From: Eubacterium sp. MSJ-21
Lineage (GTDB): Bacteria; Bacillota; Clostridia; Lachnospirales; Lachnospiraceae
Reading direction: 5' to 3'
NCBI RefSeq assembly: GCF_018918185.1
Contig: NZ_JAHLPZ010000002.1
Span: forward strand, 1-64,000
Length of the DNA: 64,000 nt
Part shown: one piece after another, positions 44,846 through 55,700 of the stretch
Numbering within the stretch: position 1 is the stretch's first letter
How the letters are laid out: the number at the start of each line of letters is the position of its first letter
The notes under the pieces: model-generated
Told to the model about the DNA's origin: nothing
The model's database searches: none
Seen by the model: the letters and a program-made list of their open reading frames with translations, nothing else
Program-made: the position numbers and the translations under genes

Positions 44846-46210
44846 TTAGTTCTTAAAGCTGTGGATTGGTGCTGGGATTCTTCCTCCACGATTGATAAAT
44901 GCATCGCAGGAATACTGGTTTACCGGCATGATTGGAGCATAGCCGAGCAATCCACCAAACTCTGCCTTATCGCCAACTGTCTTTCCGATTACAGGAATGA
45001 TACGGACAGCTGTTGTCTTCTGGTTTACCATGCCAAGTGCCATCTCATCTGCAATAATACCAGAGATTGTCGTTGCCTTCGTATCGCCAGGGATTGCAAG
45101 CATATCCAGGCCAACCGAGCAGACACATGTCATTGCCTCAAGCTTCTCGATTGTAAGGGCACCTGCTTCTACGGCATCTATCATACGCTGATCCTCACTG
45201 ACCGGGATAAATGCACCGGAAAGTCCACCGACATAAGAGGATGCCATAACACCACCCTTCTTCACCTGATCATTGAGCATGGCAAGTGCCGCTGTTGTAC
45301 CAGGTGCACCGGAAAATTCCAGACCAATCTCCTCAAGAATTTCACCGACACTGTCGCCAACTGCAGGTGTTGGGGCAAGCGAAAGATCGATAATACCAAA
45401 TGGCACTCCAAGTCTCGCAGATGCTTCCTTCGCTACAAGCTGTCCAACTCTTGTGATCTTAAATGCTGTTTTCTTAATCGTCTCACAGAGCACTTCAAAA
45501 TTCTCACCACGAACTGCCTCAAGTGCTGCCTTTACAACACCCGGACCACTAACGCCAACGTTAATGATACAGTCCGCCTCTGTCACACCATGGAATGCAC
45601 CTGCCATAAACGGATTGTCATCCGGTGCATTACAGAATACAACAAACTTTGCACATCCGATGGAATCCTGGTCCTTCGTAAGCTCTGCTGTCTCCAATAC
45701 AATTTCACCGATCAGCTTGACTGCATCCATATTGATGCCGGTCTTTGTGGAACCGGTATTGACAGAAGAACAAACCTTTCCGGTTACTGCCAATGCCTTT
45801 GGAATAGAACGGATCAAAAGCTCATCAGCCTTTGTCATACTCTTCGAAACAAGAGCAGAATATCCACCGATAAAGTTAACGCCTACCGTATCAGCTGCAC
45901 GGTCAAGCGTCTTTGCGATCTCAACAAAATCATCGCTTGTCTTACATACACTGCCACCTACAAGTGCAATCGGTGTAACAGAAATTCGCTTATTTACGAT
46001 TGGAATACCATATTTTTTAGAGATTTCCTCGCCTGTATAAACCAGATCCTTTGCCTTCGTTGTGATCTTGTTATAGATATTATCACAGGTTTCCTTGAGT
46101 GTACCGCCCACACAGTCAAGCAGGCTGATACCCATTGTGATCGTACGGACATCAAGATTCATCCGGGAGATCATTGCATTGGTTTCGATTACTTCATTTA
46201 TGCTAATCAT
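44846..46210 (-). CDS. PFL-family protein (UPF0210/DUF711)
   Basis: This 454-aa protein belongs to the DUF711 family, structurally related to pyruvate-formate-lyase-like folds, with no established activity. Diagnostic blocks are [52 protein letters not shown] and [20 protein letters not shown]. The ATG at 46210 follows GGAGG by 7 nt. It is always found with the ACT-domain protein that precedes it here, 18 nt away. Confidence 0.93.
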   Translation of the reverse strand: MISINEVIETNAMISRMNLDVRTITMGISLLDCVGGTLKETCDNIYNKITTKAKDLVYTGEEISKKYGIPIVNKRISVTPIALVGGSVCKTSDDFVEIAKTLDRAADTVGVNFIGGYSALVSKSMTKADELLIRSIPKALAVTGKVCSSVNTGSTKTGINMDAVKLIGEIVLETAELTKDQDSIGCAKFVVFCNAPDDNPFMAGAFHGVTEADCIINVGVSGPGVVKAALEAVRGENFEVLCETIKKTAFKITRVGQLVAKEASARLGVPFGIIDLSLAPTPAVGDSVGEILEEIGLEFSGAPGTTAALAMLNDQVKKGGVMASSYVGGLSGAFIPVSEDQRMIDAVEAGALTIEKLEAMTCVCSVGLDMLAIPGDTKATTISGIIADEMALGMVNQKTTAVRIIPVIGKTVGDKAEFGGLLGYAPIMPVNQYSCDAFINRGGRIPAPIHSFKN

Positions 46211-46228
46211 TTGCTTTCCTCCATCCAA

Positions 46229-46501
46229 TTACAGTCTGTGCATCATGTCAAAGATTTCTTCCTGCTGTGCCTTGATCTGCACACCAAGTTCCTCTCCGAT
46301 ACCTACAAGATCCTCCGCAATCTGGTCATGATCCTTGGATGCAGCTTCAGCATTGACAACCATCATCATATTGAAATAGCCGTCTACGATTGTCTGGGCA
46401 ATATCAAGGATGTTGATATTGTTCTCGGCAAGATATACACACACTTTTGCAATAATACCGACTCTGTCTTTTCCTACTACCGTGATAATTGTTTTCTTCA
46501 T
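46229..46501 (-). CDS. ACT-domain protein (UPF0237)
   Basis: This 90-aa protein is a single ACT domain (KKTIITVVGKDRVGIIAKVCVYLAENNINILDI), a ligand-binding fold usually sensing amino acids. The partner gene is the downstream DUF711 protein; the pair is conserved across Firmicutes and other bacteria. Ligand and role are unknown. Confidence 0.93.
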   Translation of the reverse strand: MKKTIITVVGKDRVGIIAKVCVYLAENNINILDIAQTIVDGYFNMMMVVNAEAASKDHDQIAEDLVGIGEELGVQIKAQQEEIFDMMHRL

Positions 46502-46531
46502 CTTACTCTTCCTCCGTGTATTGAAATATAC

Positions 46532-47329
46532 TTAAATATCAAGCAGCTCACTGTGTGTATCTCTGTTTGCCACCTGCAAATGGAAATCTCTCACATCGTC
46601 TGTGAACGGATTTCCTTCTAACTCTGCCGCAACTGCCGCATAGGCAAGCTCCGGTAAGTTATTTTCCTTTGACAAATGCCCAAGAAAAATAGTTTTTATA
46701 TGATCATTGAGCACATCACGGATCAGTTTCCCGCCCGCTTCGTTGCACAAATGTCCATAACTGCTTAAGATCCGCTGTTTGGTTGAATACGGATATGGTC
46801 CTACCTGCAACATGCGAATATCATGATTTGCCTCCACTAAAAGTGCATCTGCATCTTTGAGTGCCTGTATCATATAACCATCATATCCTCCCATATCGGT
46901 CGCAACGGCAATCTTTTTTTCCTCACACAGCAGACTGTAACAGACCGGATCAGCTGCATCATGCCAGGTACTGTACGCCCGGACTTCGATATTACCAACC
47001 ACAAATGGTTCATCCGGCTTAATGCTATGGAACAATCCATAGTCAAGTGTTCCAAGGCTCGTCGTGTATTTAATTTCCTCTATCGTCGCCTCTGTCGCAT
47101 AGATCGGAATACCATACGCCCTTGATATTACACCGAGACCGCGTATATGGTCAATATGTTCATGCGTGATCACGATGCCGTTAATGTCTGTAAACGTCCG
47201 GTCTACGTCGTGTAACGCATCTGATATTTTTTTCTTGCTGACTCCGACATCAACTAATATCCCAGTATTTTCACTGCCAACGTAGGTACAGTTTCCGCTG
47301 CTCCCGCTGGCAATCGTCATCATCTTCAT
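46532..47329 (-). CDS. MBL-fold hydrolase (YycJ/WalJ-like)
   Basis: This 265-aa metallo-beta-lactamase-fold protein shows SSGNCTYV near the start, the metal motif THEHIDHIRG near 55-64, ATDMGGY with the bridging aspartate, and LGHLSKENN. This pattern matches the WalJ/YycJ branch, thought to be an exonuclease. No walRK genes are next to it here. Confidence 0.88.
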   Translation of the reverse strand: MKMMTIASGSSGNCTYVGSENTGILVDVGVSKKKISDALHDVDRTFTDINGIVITHEHIDHIRGLGVISRAYGIPIYATEATIEEIKYTTSLGTLDYGLFHSIKPDEPFVVGNIEVRAYSTWHDAADPVCYSLLCEEKKIAVATDMGGYDGYMIQALKDADALLVEANHDIRMLQVGPYPYSTKQRILSSYGHLCNEAGGKLIRDVLNDHIKTIFLGHLSKENNLPELAYAAVAAELEGNPFTDDVRDFHLQVANRDTHSELLDI

Positions 47330-47332
47330 AGT

Positions 47333-49069
47333 TTATCTCGCAATTCCCTCACTCTCCGGGAATAACACTTTCTTCATTTTCTCTTTTAAAAATGTGGAAT
47401 CCTTCCATCGACCAAGCTTCTTCGTCCGTTGCATCATTGCCTCGCCAAAAAGTTTCTCCATGAACTTCACGAGGTTCGGTGTGCCAACCGCACGGATCTT
47501 GACCTTGTTACCTTCAAACTGTAAATCAATCACCTTGTTCGCAACCTCTTCAAGATAAATGATGCGGATCTTCAATCCAAATCCTTTCTCCGTTCCATCA
47601 ATCAGCTCACAACCGGCAGCAACCGGAAGCTTCTTTCCTCCAATATCCAAGATCTGATAGATATACGACTGTGCCGACAGATATCCAACACGGATATGAT
47701 ACACCTTTTTTCCATCCCGCACATGCAGTACAAGGTATTCCTTTTTGTATGAAATGCCTAACTGTTCAATGCCTGTCATATACAGCGAATAAAACATCTG
47801 ATTCGCATTTGGCAGGATGCTCGATGCATAATCGGCCACATCATAGGTTCTATCTGTATATGGCTTTATCACACGTTCCATATAGGCTGCATACGCTGGA
47901 TCAAGCTGTTTCGAATTCCTTCGATCCCGTTTTTCTGCGATATAGTTTTGCACTGTGTCACCAATCGCCGCAAACGGCCTTCGGATAAAATTCTCCTCAT
48001 CCGCCACAAACTTGCAGATTCTTGCAACAAGATGTCCCTCTGGAAACACTTCATAACCACCTGCGGTACAGGCAATCACCAGATTCCTTCTCTGATTAAT
48101 ATAGACATTCTGTCCAAATACGCCATTGAACAGCCATGCGCCATCCTTTAAACACCATATCTGATATCCATATCCCTTCGTGAGTGTCGTATCCTCAAAC
48201 TCCACATGCGTCTGTGTTGATTCGCGGATCCATGCCCGGCTTAAAAGCTGGATGTGTTTTCCATCCCGGATGATCGCACCATCATTTAAGTAAAGCTCAC
48301 CAAGCTTTACCATATCCTGCAAGGAAAGCTTCATGCCCCAGCCGCCCCGTTCAATGCCCTTCGGGCAGCAGTCCCAAGTGATATTATGGATACCAAGCGG
48401 TCGGAACAGACGGGATTTCAAATAGGCAAGTAGTGAACATCCTGCACGCTTCACCACGATTGATGCAAGCATATAAGTGTTCAAACTATTATAAGTAAAA
48501 TCTGTTCCCGGTGCAAAACTCAAATCACTGCCAATAAATGCTTTGCGCCAGTCTTCAGCAAAATACGAGCTTACTTCGTCAAATTTCACCCCTGCTGTCA
48601 TCGTGAGCAGATGCTTCACTGTAACTTCCTTCATCGCCTTCTTTGTGAAAAGTCCGGTATACTCCGGAAAGATATCAACCAGCTTTTCATCGAGTGTTAA
48701 CAGCCCCTCTTCTATTGCCAAGCCGACCGCCATGGACGTAACCGATTTACACATGGAAAAGGATACATGTCTATATCCTGCGCTATACGGTGGCACATAA
48801 TGCTCTGCAACCAATTTTCCGTCCTTTAAGATTGCAATTCCTGCAAGCCCTACCTTCTTATCCTCGGAAAGTGACTGAATAAAATCTTGGGTTTTCGACA
48901 GATTGATATTTGCTATAAGTGGATTGCAGACCTTTTTATTTCCTGCCATATACGCAGGCACAAACTCTTTGTTATCATTTCCATGATAGATTGGCAGATT
49001 CGACTTTTTCGTCGTTACCATATCATAGAACGAATCCAGTAATTTTAATTTTAAACTGTGTTGTTCCAT
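47333..49069 (-). CDS. Serine hydrolase, beta-lactamase/class C family
   Basis: This 578-aa protein has a penicillin-binding-protein-like hydrolase domain (about residues 60-380) with the SxxK motif SMCK in SFSMCKSVTSMAVG near 110 and a YNSLNTYML motif near 195. The C-terminal 200 residues are a separate beta-rich region. No signal peptide or membrane segment is seen, so a cytoplasmic esterase or peptidase is likely rather than a true beta-lactamase. The ATG at 49069 follows GGGGG by 8 nt; the frame from 49075 begins with TTG. Confidence 0.83.
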   Translation of the reverse strand: MEQHSLKLKLLDSFYDMVTTKKSNLPIYHGNDNKEFVPAYMAGNKKVCNPLIANINLSKTQDFIQSLSEDKKVGLAGIAILKDGKLVAEHYVPPYSAGYRHVSFSMCKSVTSMAVGLAIEEGLLTLDEKLVDIFPEYTGLFTKKAMKEVTVKHLLTMTAGVKFDEVSSYFAEDWRKAFIGSDLSFAPGTDFTYNSLNTYMLASIVVKRAGCSLLAYLKSRLFRPLGIHNITWDCCPKGIERGGWGMKLSLQDMVKLGELYLNDGAIIRDGKHIQLLSRAWIRESTQTHVEFEDTTLTKGYGYQIWCLKDGAWLFNGVFGQNVYINQRRNLVIACTAGGYEVFPEGHLVARICKFVADEENFIRRPFAAIGDTVQNYIAEKRDRRNSKQLDPAYAAYMERVIKPYTDRTYDVADYASSILPNANQMFYSLYMTGIEQLGISYKKEYLVLHVRDGKKVYHIRVGYLSAQSYIYQILDIGGKKLPVAAGCELIDGTEKGFGLKIRIIYLEEVANKVIDLQFEGNKVKIRAVGTPNLVKFMEKLFGEAMMQRTKKLGRWKDSTFLKEKMKKVLFPESEGIAR

Positions 49070-49093
49070 TGGCAATCCCCCATTTTAGCTTCG

Positions 49094-50281
49094 TTATGTA
49101 AGTCTTACAAAGCTGCATGCATCAATCAGACTGTCCTGAAAACCTTCTGTCTGCGTCAGATCAATAACCTGAAGCTTCTCCCGATATACTTCAAAATCAC
49201 GGCTCAGTGGTCCGTGAATCAAAAGATCTGTGGCACCGGCAAGTGATGTATTTCCAACCACTTCCAGCTTATCCATGAAATCCTGCGGAAGCATACCAAG
49301 ATCTATCGCATCCCGCGCATTCAAATAAAAGCCAAATCCACCGGCAATATATACCTTGTCAATATCTCTTGCATGTAGGTCAGCTGTTTTTAGCAGACAT
49401 TTGATTCCTGCATACACTGCCGCCTTTGCAAGCATGATGGACTGCAGGATTTCTGAGTTGATACTGATTCCGTGAATCACAATACCTCCATCCAGAAACT
49501 CCTCTGCCAGTGTACCGTTTGCATGAATCTTCTCTAGTCTCCTGCCAAGCGCAATCGCTTCAAGCAGACTGTTTCCATAGGCATGCTGTTTTCTCGCACA
49601 TCCCTCAAATGCCGGTCCACAGGCGGTACTCGTTGCGAAATACTGCTCTCCATCTTTTAAAACCATCTCACCATTTGTACCAAGATCTAAAAACATATAT
49701 CGTTCCGGCACTTCCGCATTCCTGCTTTTTTCGATATGCATCACGCCTGCAATCACGTCGCCGCCAAGAAAAGCACTGCTGCATCCAGATAAGAATATAT
49801 TACAATCCTCATCTATGATCTCCGGATATTCATCCTCGACAACCGCCATCTGTTCTTTTGTAAATATCTCCTGTCCAGACACGATCACACTGCCATGCAA
49901 CGTCGTTGGAAATGGAGCCTCGCCCATATCCGATATATCATACCCGAGCAGAATGGAGATCATCGTCGTATTTCCCGTGATTGCAACAGCATCCAGCTTC
50001 ACAAGCTCATGTTCCCGTTCGGTATGTTCCACCTGTTTTTTCGTATCTGCAAGCATTTCCTGCAACAGTTCCACGATTGCAGAGACAGCCTGATCGCGCA
50101 TTTTCACAAGAAAGCTTATATCCCGTTTCACAGTTAAGATTCGATTTATCACGTCACTGCCATACAGACGCTGGGGATTCTTCGTACTCCGCTGTGCAAG
50201 CACATCTTTTCCCTCCGCATCGATCAGGCAGCTGTCAATCATGGTAGAACCAAGGTCTACCGCCATATATATGTGTCGCAT
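49094..50281 (-). CDS. DUF4445 ASKHA ATPase without a 2Fe-2S domain
   Basis: This 395-aa protein has an ASKHA fold: YMAVDLGSTMIDSCLID near residues 5-21 (phosphate-1-like), a TGNTTMISILLG stretch, LDLGTNGEMVL, and a C-terminal YIAGGFGFYLNARDAIDLGMLP block typical of DUF4445. Relatives (RACO/RamA) reactivate corrinoid proteins and carry an N-terminal [2Fe-2S] domain; none is present here, so this is a stand-alone ATPase of unknown partner. The ATG at 50281 overlaps the ilvA stop as TAATATG. Confidence 0.85.
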   Translation of the reverse strand: MRHIYMAVDLGSTMIDSCLIDAEGKDVLAQRSTKNPQRLYGSDVINRILTVKRDISFLVKMRDQAVSAIVELLQEMLADTKKQVEHTEREHELVKLDAVAITGNTTMISILLGYDISDMGEAPFPTTLHGSVIVSGQEIFTKEQMAVVEDEYPEIIDEDCNIFLSGCSSAFLGGDVIAGVMHIEKSRNAEVPERYMFLDLGTNGEMVLKDGEQYFATSTACGPAFEGCARKQHAYGNSLLEAIALGRRLEKIHANGTLAEEFLDGGIVIHGISINSEILQSIMLAKAAVYAGIKCLLKTADLHARDIDKVYIAGGFGFYLNARDAIDLGMLPQDFMDKLEVVGNTSLAGATDLLIHGPLSRDFEVYREKLQVIDLTQTEGFQDSLIDACSFVRLT

Positions 50282-50282
50282 A

Positions 50283-51527
50283 TTAGAAAATCGCCTTCGG
50301 TTTCTTTTCAATCGGGCGATATCCCTGCTCGGAAAGTACGCGCAGAATCTGCTCCTTATGCTCCGGTCCAAATGCTTCAATCGTAATTACAAGTTCCACA
50401 GCAGAATTACGATTGATCGTTACAAACTGGTTGTGCTCAAGCTTGATGATGTTTCCGTTTTCTCCGGCAATTACACCTGCCACACGCTGCAATTCACCCG
50501 GCTTATCTGGGAGCAATACAGACACTGTGAAGATCCGGCTTCTCGCGATCAGGCCATGCTGTACAACAGATGAGAATGTGATCACATCCATATTACCACC
50601 ACTTAAGATGCTGACAACCTTCTGTCCCTTCGGTTCAAGGTGCTTGAGTGCTGCAACCGTGAGCAGACCACTGTTTTCTACGAGCATCTTGTGGTTCTCT
50701 AACATATCAAGAAATGCTACGATCAGTTCGCTATCCTCAACCGTGATGATATCATCCAGATTCTCCTTCAGATATGGGAAAATCTTTGTTCCCGGTGTCT
50801 TTACGGCAGTACCATCTGCAATCGTGTCAACCTTTGGCAATGTCGTCACCTTGTCATTAGCAAGAGATGCTTTGAGGCAGGCTGCACCTGCTGGTTCCAC
50901 ACCAATCACCCTGATATTTGGATTCAGCATCTTGGCAAGCGTCGATACACCTGTAGCAAGTCCGCCACCGCCAACCGGTACTAAAATAATATCAACGAAT
51001 GGAAGATCCTTTAAGATTTCCATGGCAACTGTACTCTGTCCGGTTGCAACATCCAGGTCATCAAATGGATGGATAAATGTATATCCTTTTTCTTCCGCAA
51101 GCTTCAATGCATACTGGCAGGCATCATCATAGACATCTCCGTACAGTACAACCTCAGCTCCATACGACTTCGTACGGTTTACCTTGATAAGCGGCGTAGA
51201 TGTAGGCATAACGATTGTCGCTTTCACACCATATGCCTTAGCTGCATAAGCAACTCCCTGTGCATGGTTTCCGGCAGAGGCTGTGATAAGTCCCTTCTTA
51301 CGGTCTGCATCGGACAACGTGCTGATCTTATAATATGCTCCACGAATCTTATATGCACCTGTTACCTGCATATTCTCCGGCTTCAAATAAACTTTATTGC
51401 CGCATGACTGTGAGAAAAATTCACTTTCAATCAATCCGGTTGGTTTTGTCACTTTCTTTACAATCTCATACGCCTGCTCAAATTTCTCGAGTGTCAGTTT
51501 CTGTTCTGTCTGTGTCTTTTCTGCCAT
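50283..51527 (-). CDS. ilvA: Threonine ammonia-lyase
   Basis: This 414-aa PLP enzyme deaminates threonine to 2-oxobutanoate. It has KPENMQVTGAYKIRGAYYKI with the PLP lysine near residue 62, the ASAGNHAQGVAYAA phosphate loop, and VPVGGGGLATG. A C-terminal ACT domain (FTVSVLLPDKPGELQRV) is typical of the shorter ilvA/tdcB branch. Coupling with the DUF4445 gene is evident from a one-base gap. Confidence 0.94.
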   Translation of the reverse strand: MAEKTQTEQKLTLEKFEQAYEIVKKVTKPTGLIESEFFSQSCGNKVYLKPENMQVTGAYKIRGAYYKISTLSDADRKKGLITASAGNHAQGVAYAAKAYGVKATIVMPTSTPLIKVNRTKSYGAEVVLYGDVYDDACQYALKLAEEKGYTFIHPFDDLDVATGQSTVAMEILKDLPFVDIILVPVGGGGLATGVSTLAKMLNPNIRVIGVEPAGAACLKASLANDKVTTLPKVDTIADGTAVKTPGTKIFPYLKENLDDIITVEDSELIVAFLDMLENHKMLVENSGLLTVAALKHLEPKGQKVVSILSGGNMDVITFSSVVQHGLIARSRIFTVSVLLPDKPGELQRVAGVIAGENGNIIKLEHNQFVTINRNSAVELVITIEAFGPEHKEQILRVLSEQGYRPIEKKPKAIF

Positions 51528-51583
51528 TCTTTTTATCCTTCTTTCCTGTATGTTTCTTCTATCATTGATTTATATTTGCTTGA

Positions 51584-52786
51584 TCATTTCATATCAAACA
51601 AATCGTCATCCTTCGGGATGTTCTCGATATTCTCATCAACAAGAATCTCCACATCCGAACGCATATCAAAATCCGCAAACAATGCATTTACATAGCTGTT
51701 TGGATCAAACTTCTGCAGATCGTCGATTTGCTCGCCGATTCCGATGTATTTGACCGGAACATTGAGTTCAGACTGAATTGCAATTGCAATACCACCCTTC
51801 GCCGTTCCATCCAGCTTCGTAATGATAATACCATTGATTTCTGTCACAGAGCTGAACTGTCTTGCCTGCTCTAACGCGTTCTGTCCGGTCGTTCCATCCA
51901 GCACGATCAGAGACTCCACATTTGCCTCCGGATACTCCCGTGTGATGATACGCCGCATCTTCGCAAGCTCATCCATCAGATTCTTCTTGTTGTGCAGACG
52001 TCCGGCTGTATCGATTAACAGAATGTCCGTATTCCGGCTCTTCGCCGCTGCAACTGCATCATAGACAACTGCCGATGGATCTGCCCCTTCATTTTGGGCG
52101 ATAATGTCCACACCAGCACGGTTTGCCCATGTCTTTAACTGGTCGATCGCCGCTGCTCGGAATGTATCTGCCGCCGCCATCAGCACCTTCTTGCCACGCG
52201 CCTTATACTGCGCTGCCAGCTTTCCGATCGAAGTTGTCTTCCCAACACCGTTTACACCAATCACAAGCACAACTGTTTTCTTATTCTCGAAATCATACGC
52301 GGTCTCATCCACCTGCATCTGATCCCGTATAAGGTTAATCACCAGATCTCGGCATGCCTGTGCTTCTTTAATATGTTCTTCCTTGACACGTACTTTTAAA
52401 TCTTCGACGATCCGCTCAGTCGTCTCATAACCCATATCCGACATAACCAGTGTCTCTTCGAGCTCATCATAGAAATCATCATCCAACTCACTTGCCTTAA
52501 ACAAGTTGTTGAAGCTGTCCGAAATGCTGTTTCTCGTCTTCGTAAGTCCTTCTTTTAATCTTGCGAAGAATCCTTTTTTCTGTGGAACCTGGGCTTCTTC
52601 TGGCTCATCTTCCTGTATTTCCACCTGATTCTCTGTATCTGCGGTCTCTGTGGAAATTACAGGTATTTCTTCCTCTGCCAGCACCGGTTCTGTCTCTGCC
52701 TGTTCCTCATTGGCTTCTTCCTGTGTCTGTACCACCGGTTCCTCATCTGTAGTTTCCCCTTTTTTCTTCTTGGTAAACCAACCCAT
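51584..52786 (-). CDS. ftsY: Signal recognition particle receptor FtsY
   Basis: This 400-aa GTPase docks SRP-ribosome complexes at the membrane. A long acidic N-terminal region (residues 10-95) follows [11 protein letters not shown]; the NG domain has [20 protein letters not shown] near 185-205, [23 protein letters not shown] and a GIGEQIDDL end. The start follows AGGAGGTG. It lies 13 nt after smc, as in the common rnc-smc-ftsY order; ffh is not in the window. Confidence 0.97.
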   Translation of the reverse strand: MGWFTKKKKGETTDEEPVVQTQEEANEEQAETEPVLAEEEIPVISTETADTENQVEIQEDEPEEAQVPQKKGFFARLKEGLTKTRNSISDSFNNLFKASELDDDFYDELEETLVMSDMGYETTERIVEDLKVRVKEEHIKEAQACRDLVINLIRDQMQVDETAYDFENKKTVVLVIGVNGVGKTTSIGKLAAQYKARGKKVLMAAADTFRAAAIDQLKTWANRAGVDIIAQNEGADPSAVVYDAVAAAKSRNTDILLIDTAGRLHNKKNLMDELAKMRRIITREYPEANVESLIVLDGTTGQNALEQARQFSSVTEINGIIITKLDGTAKGGIAIAIQSELNVPVKYIGIGEQIDDLQKFDPNSYVNALFADFDMRSDVEILVDENIENIPKDDDLFDMK

Positions 52787-52799
52787 ATCTTACACCTCC

Positions 52800-55700
52800 T
52801 TAATCATCGAGTTCGTTCTCTATCATATTCACCGATACAAGCGTCGAAACGCCTTTTTCCTGCATAGTGATACCATACAGGATATCTGCCGCTTCCATCG
52901 TACCTTTACGGTGTGTAATAACGATAAACTGCGTGTCCTTTGTCAGCTTGGACAGATATTTTGCAAAGCGCTTAACATTCGAATCATCAAGCGCCGCCTC
53001 AATCTCATCGAGCAGACAGAACGGTGACGGTTTTAAGCTCTGGATTGCAAAGAGCAGGGAAATTGCCGTCAAACTCTTCTCTCCACCGGAAAGCTGCATC
53101 ATGTTCTGCAGCTTCTTTCCTGGCGGCTGTGCGATAATCTTGATTCCTGTTTCTAGCAGATCTTCCTCATCAACCAGCTCAAGGTCTGCCTTACCACCAC
53201 CGAACAGTTCCTTGAATACTTTCGAGAACATGACGCGGATCTCCTTGAATTTCTCCGCAAACTGTTCCCGCATCGCACGGTCAAGCTCTGCAATGATATT
53301 TACAAGGTTTGCCTCTGCCTTGCATATATCATCATGCTGCGCTTTTAAGAACTCGTAGCGTTCCGATACCTGCTTATAATCTTCAATCGCATTGACATTG
53401 ACATCTCCAAGCTGCTTGATCTTATTCTTTACTGCCGATATCTCCCGTTTCAGCGACGAGATATCATCGAAACCGGCATCCTTATAATCCAGTGCCAGAT
53501 TGTAGGTCAGCTCATATTCTTCCCACATGTAATTATTCAGGTTTTCCGCCTGTTCAGACAGCTTCTCGATTGACGCATTGATTTTGAACGCCGATTTATC
53601 AAGTCCGTTAATCTGCTCAGATAACTCCTCCCGTTTATGGAAGAATTCCTTGTGGCTTTCGTTCATCGCATCCTTGCCCTCGATAAGTTCCGCAAGCTTC
53701 TTCTCCTTGATCGCGATCATACGGATATTCTCATCAAACTGCTGTTTTAAGCTCTCCGTACGCTTCGTAAGCGTCGTAGCTTCCTCACTGCCATTGTTCC
53801 GCTTCAGATTCAGCGTCTGCAGGTTTTCCTTTGCCGTCTGTTCCTCCGTCTTGATACGGTGGATGTTCTGCATCAGGAACTCATATTGCTGCTGTACCGT
53901 ATTAAACTCCAGATTTAGCTTGTTAATTGAATCTGATGCGCCCTGCAGTTTTCCCTTTTCCTCTGTCACCGCCTGTTCAAGCTTTGCAATCTCCGCTTCC
54001 AGTCCGTGGATTGCTTCCTCCTGCTTCTGATTGTTATCCTTTAATTCCTGCTTATTCGCATTGATTTCATCAATCTGCGTTGCAAGCTCCCCGTTCTCCC
54101 GGGTAATACCGGCAAATCCGCGTTCTACCTCGGCAAGCTTCGCCTGCACCTGTTCCAGATTCAGGGTATATGTATTCATACGGATATTCATATTCTGAAT
54201 CTCTGTATTTAATTCATCACGGATTTCCTTTTGCTTCTCACGGTCTTCCGTCAAAATTACAATCTGCTTTTTATGGTCTTCTAATTGAATCGAAAGCTTT
54301 GCAATCTGTTCGTCGATTTCCTCAAGCTCCCGCTTGCGGCCAAGCAGATTTGATGTATTCTTAAATGCACCACCCGTCAGTGCACCACCCGGATTGATCA
54401 GCTCTCCCTCGAGTGTTACAATACGCAGACTCTGCTTATATTTCTTTGCCAGAGCCATTGCATGGTCAATATGGTCAACAACAACAATCCTGCCAAGCAG
54501 ATGACCGATAACCGATTGGAACTTCTTATCATATCCAACAAGCTCCGATGCTGTACCAACGACTCCCTGCTCATGCTTCACATCATTACTTACACCCGAA
54601 CGATCAACGATCGATTGGATTGGAAGAAACGTTGCACGTCCATAACGATTTTGCTTCAGGTACGCAATCATGCCCTTGGCTGTTGCATCATCCTCGGTTA
54701 CGATGTTCTGGATACTTCCGCCAAGTGCAGTCTCTATCGCCGTCTCATACCGCTTATCCACCTGTATAATATCAGCGACAACGCCGACGATCTTCGGATT
54801 CTTCGCCTTCTGCTCCATGACACGGCGGATACTGTTTCCATATCCTTCATATCGTTCTGTCAGATTGCGAAGTGCCTCCTTCTTCGATTTCAGACTGACG
54901 ATCTGATTACTCGTTTCCGTGACCCCACGTCGGTTTTCTTCCAGCTTCCGGCTATGATCCGTAATCAGGTTCTGCACAGCTGTAAACTGTCCATTCTTTT
55001 CCTGTAACTCACACTCTAACTCTTTGATTCCTGAAGTGAGCTGTGCTTCCTCCGTCTTTGCTTTTTCCTGTTCGCTCGTATATTCAAGCAGACGTTTCTT
55101 AAGCTCTGTCTTACGAAGATTGATATTCTCCAGCATCGTATCGTACCTGCCGACCTTTGCCTTCAATGTACCGCCTTCATTTAAGTATTCGATAATATCC
55201 GCCTTGGCATCCTCAATTGCCTGTTCCTTCGAAGCAATATCCTGTTCAAGATCCTGATACTGTTTTTTTGCCTCATCGAGCACATCATCCGCCTGATCAA
55301 GTTTCTCGTCTAACTGGGATTTTTCTTCATATAATCCCGTCAGGTCCGCCTTGTGCTTCTCGAGATTCTTCGTCTCCTTTTCAATCTGTTCGAGAAGTCC
55401 TGCATCGCTCTGCTGATACGAGAGAATCTGCTGGTTAATCACGTTCATCTCACCTTCTAAACGTTGATTTTGCAGCTTCTTCTCATGAATTTCATTTTTT
55501 TCCGCATCAATCTTCTCATTGTAGGCTTCGAGCTGTTGTTCGATACGCTCATATTCTTCCTTTGCCGCATCGAACTCATCTTTTAGGCGGGACGCATCCG
55601 TCTCCACAATCGAGAGCTTCTCCTCGTAGGATTCCAGTTTCACCTGTGTATCATCCACATCCAAAAGAAATGCATTGATATCCAGTTTCTTCAATTCATC

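Noticed and set aside
44861-46621. 586-codon frame on the + strand opposite the DUF711 and ACT genes
   Set aside because: It is antisense to two clear genes, is very rich in cysteine, has no ribosome binding site and matches no family I know.
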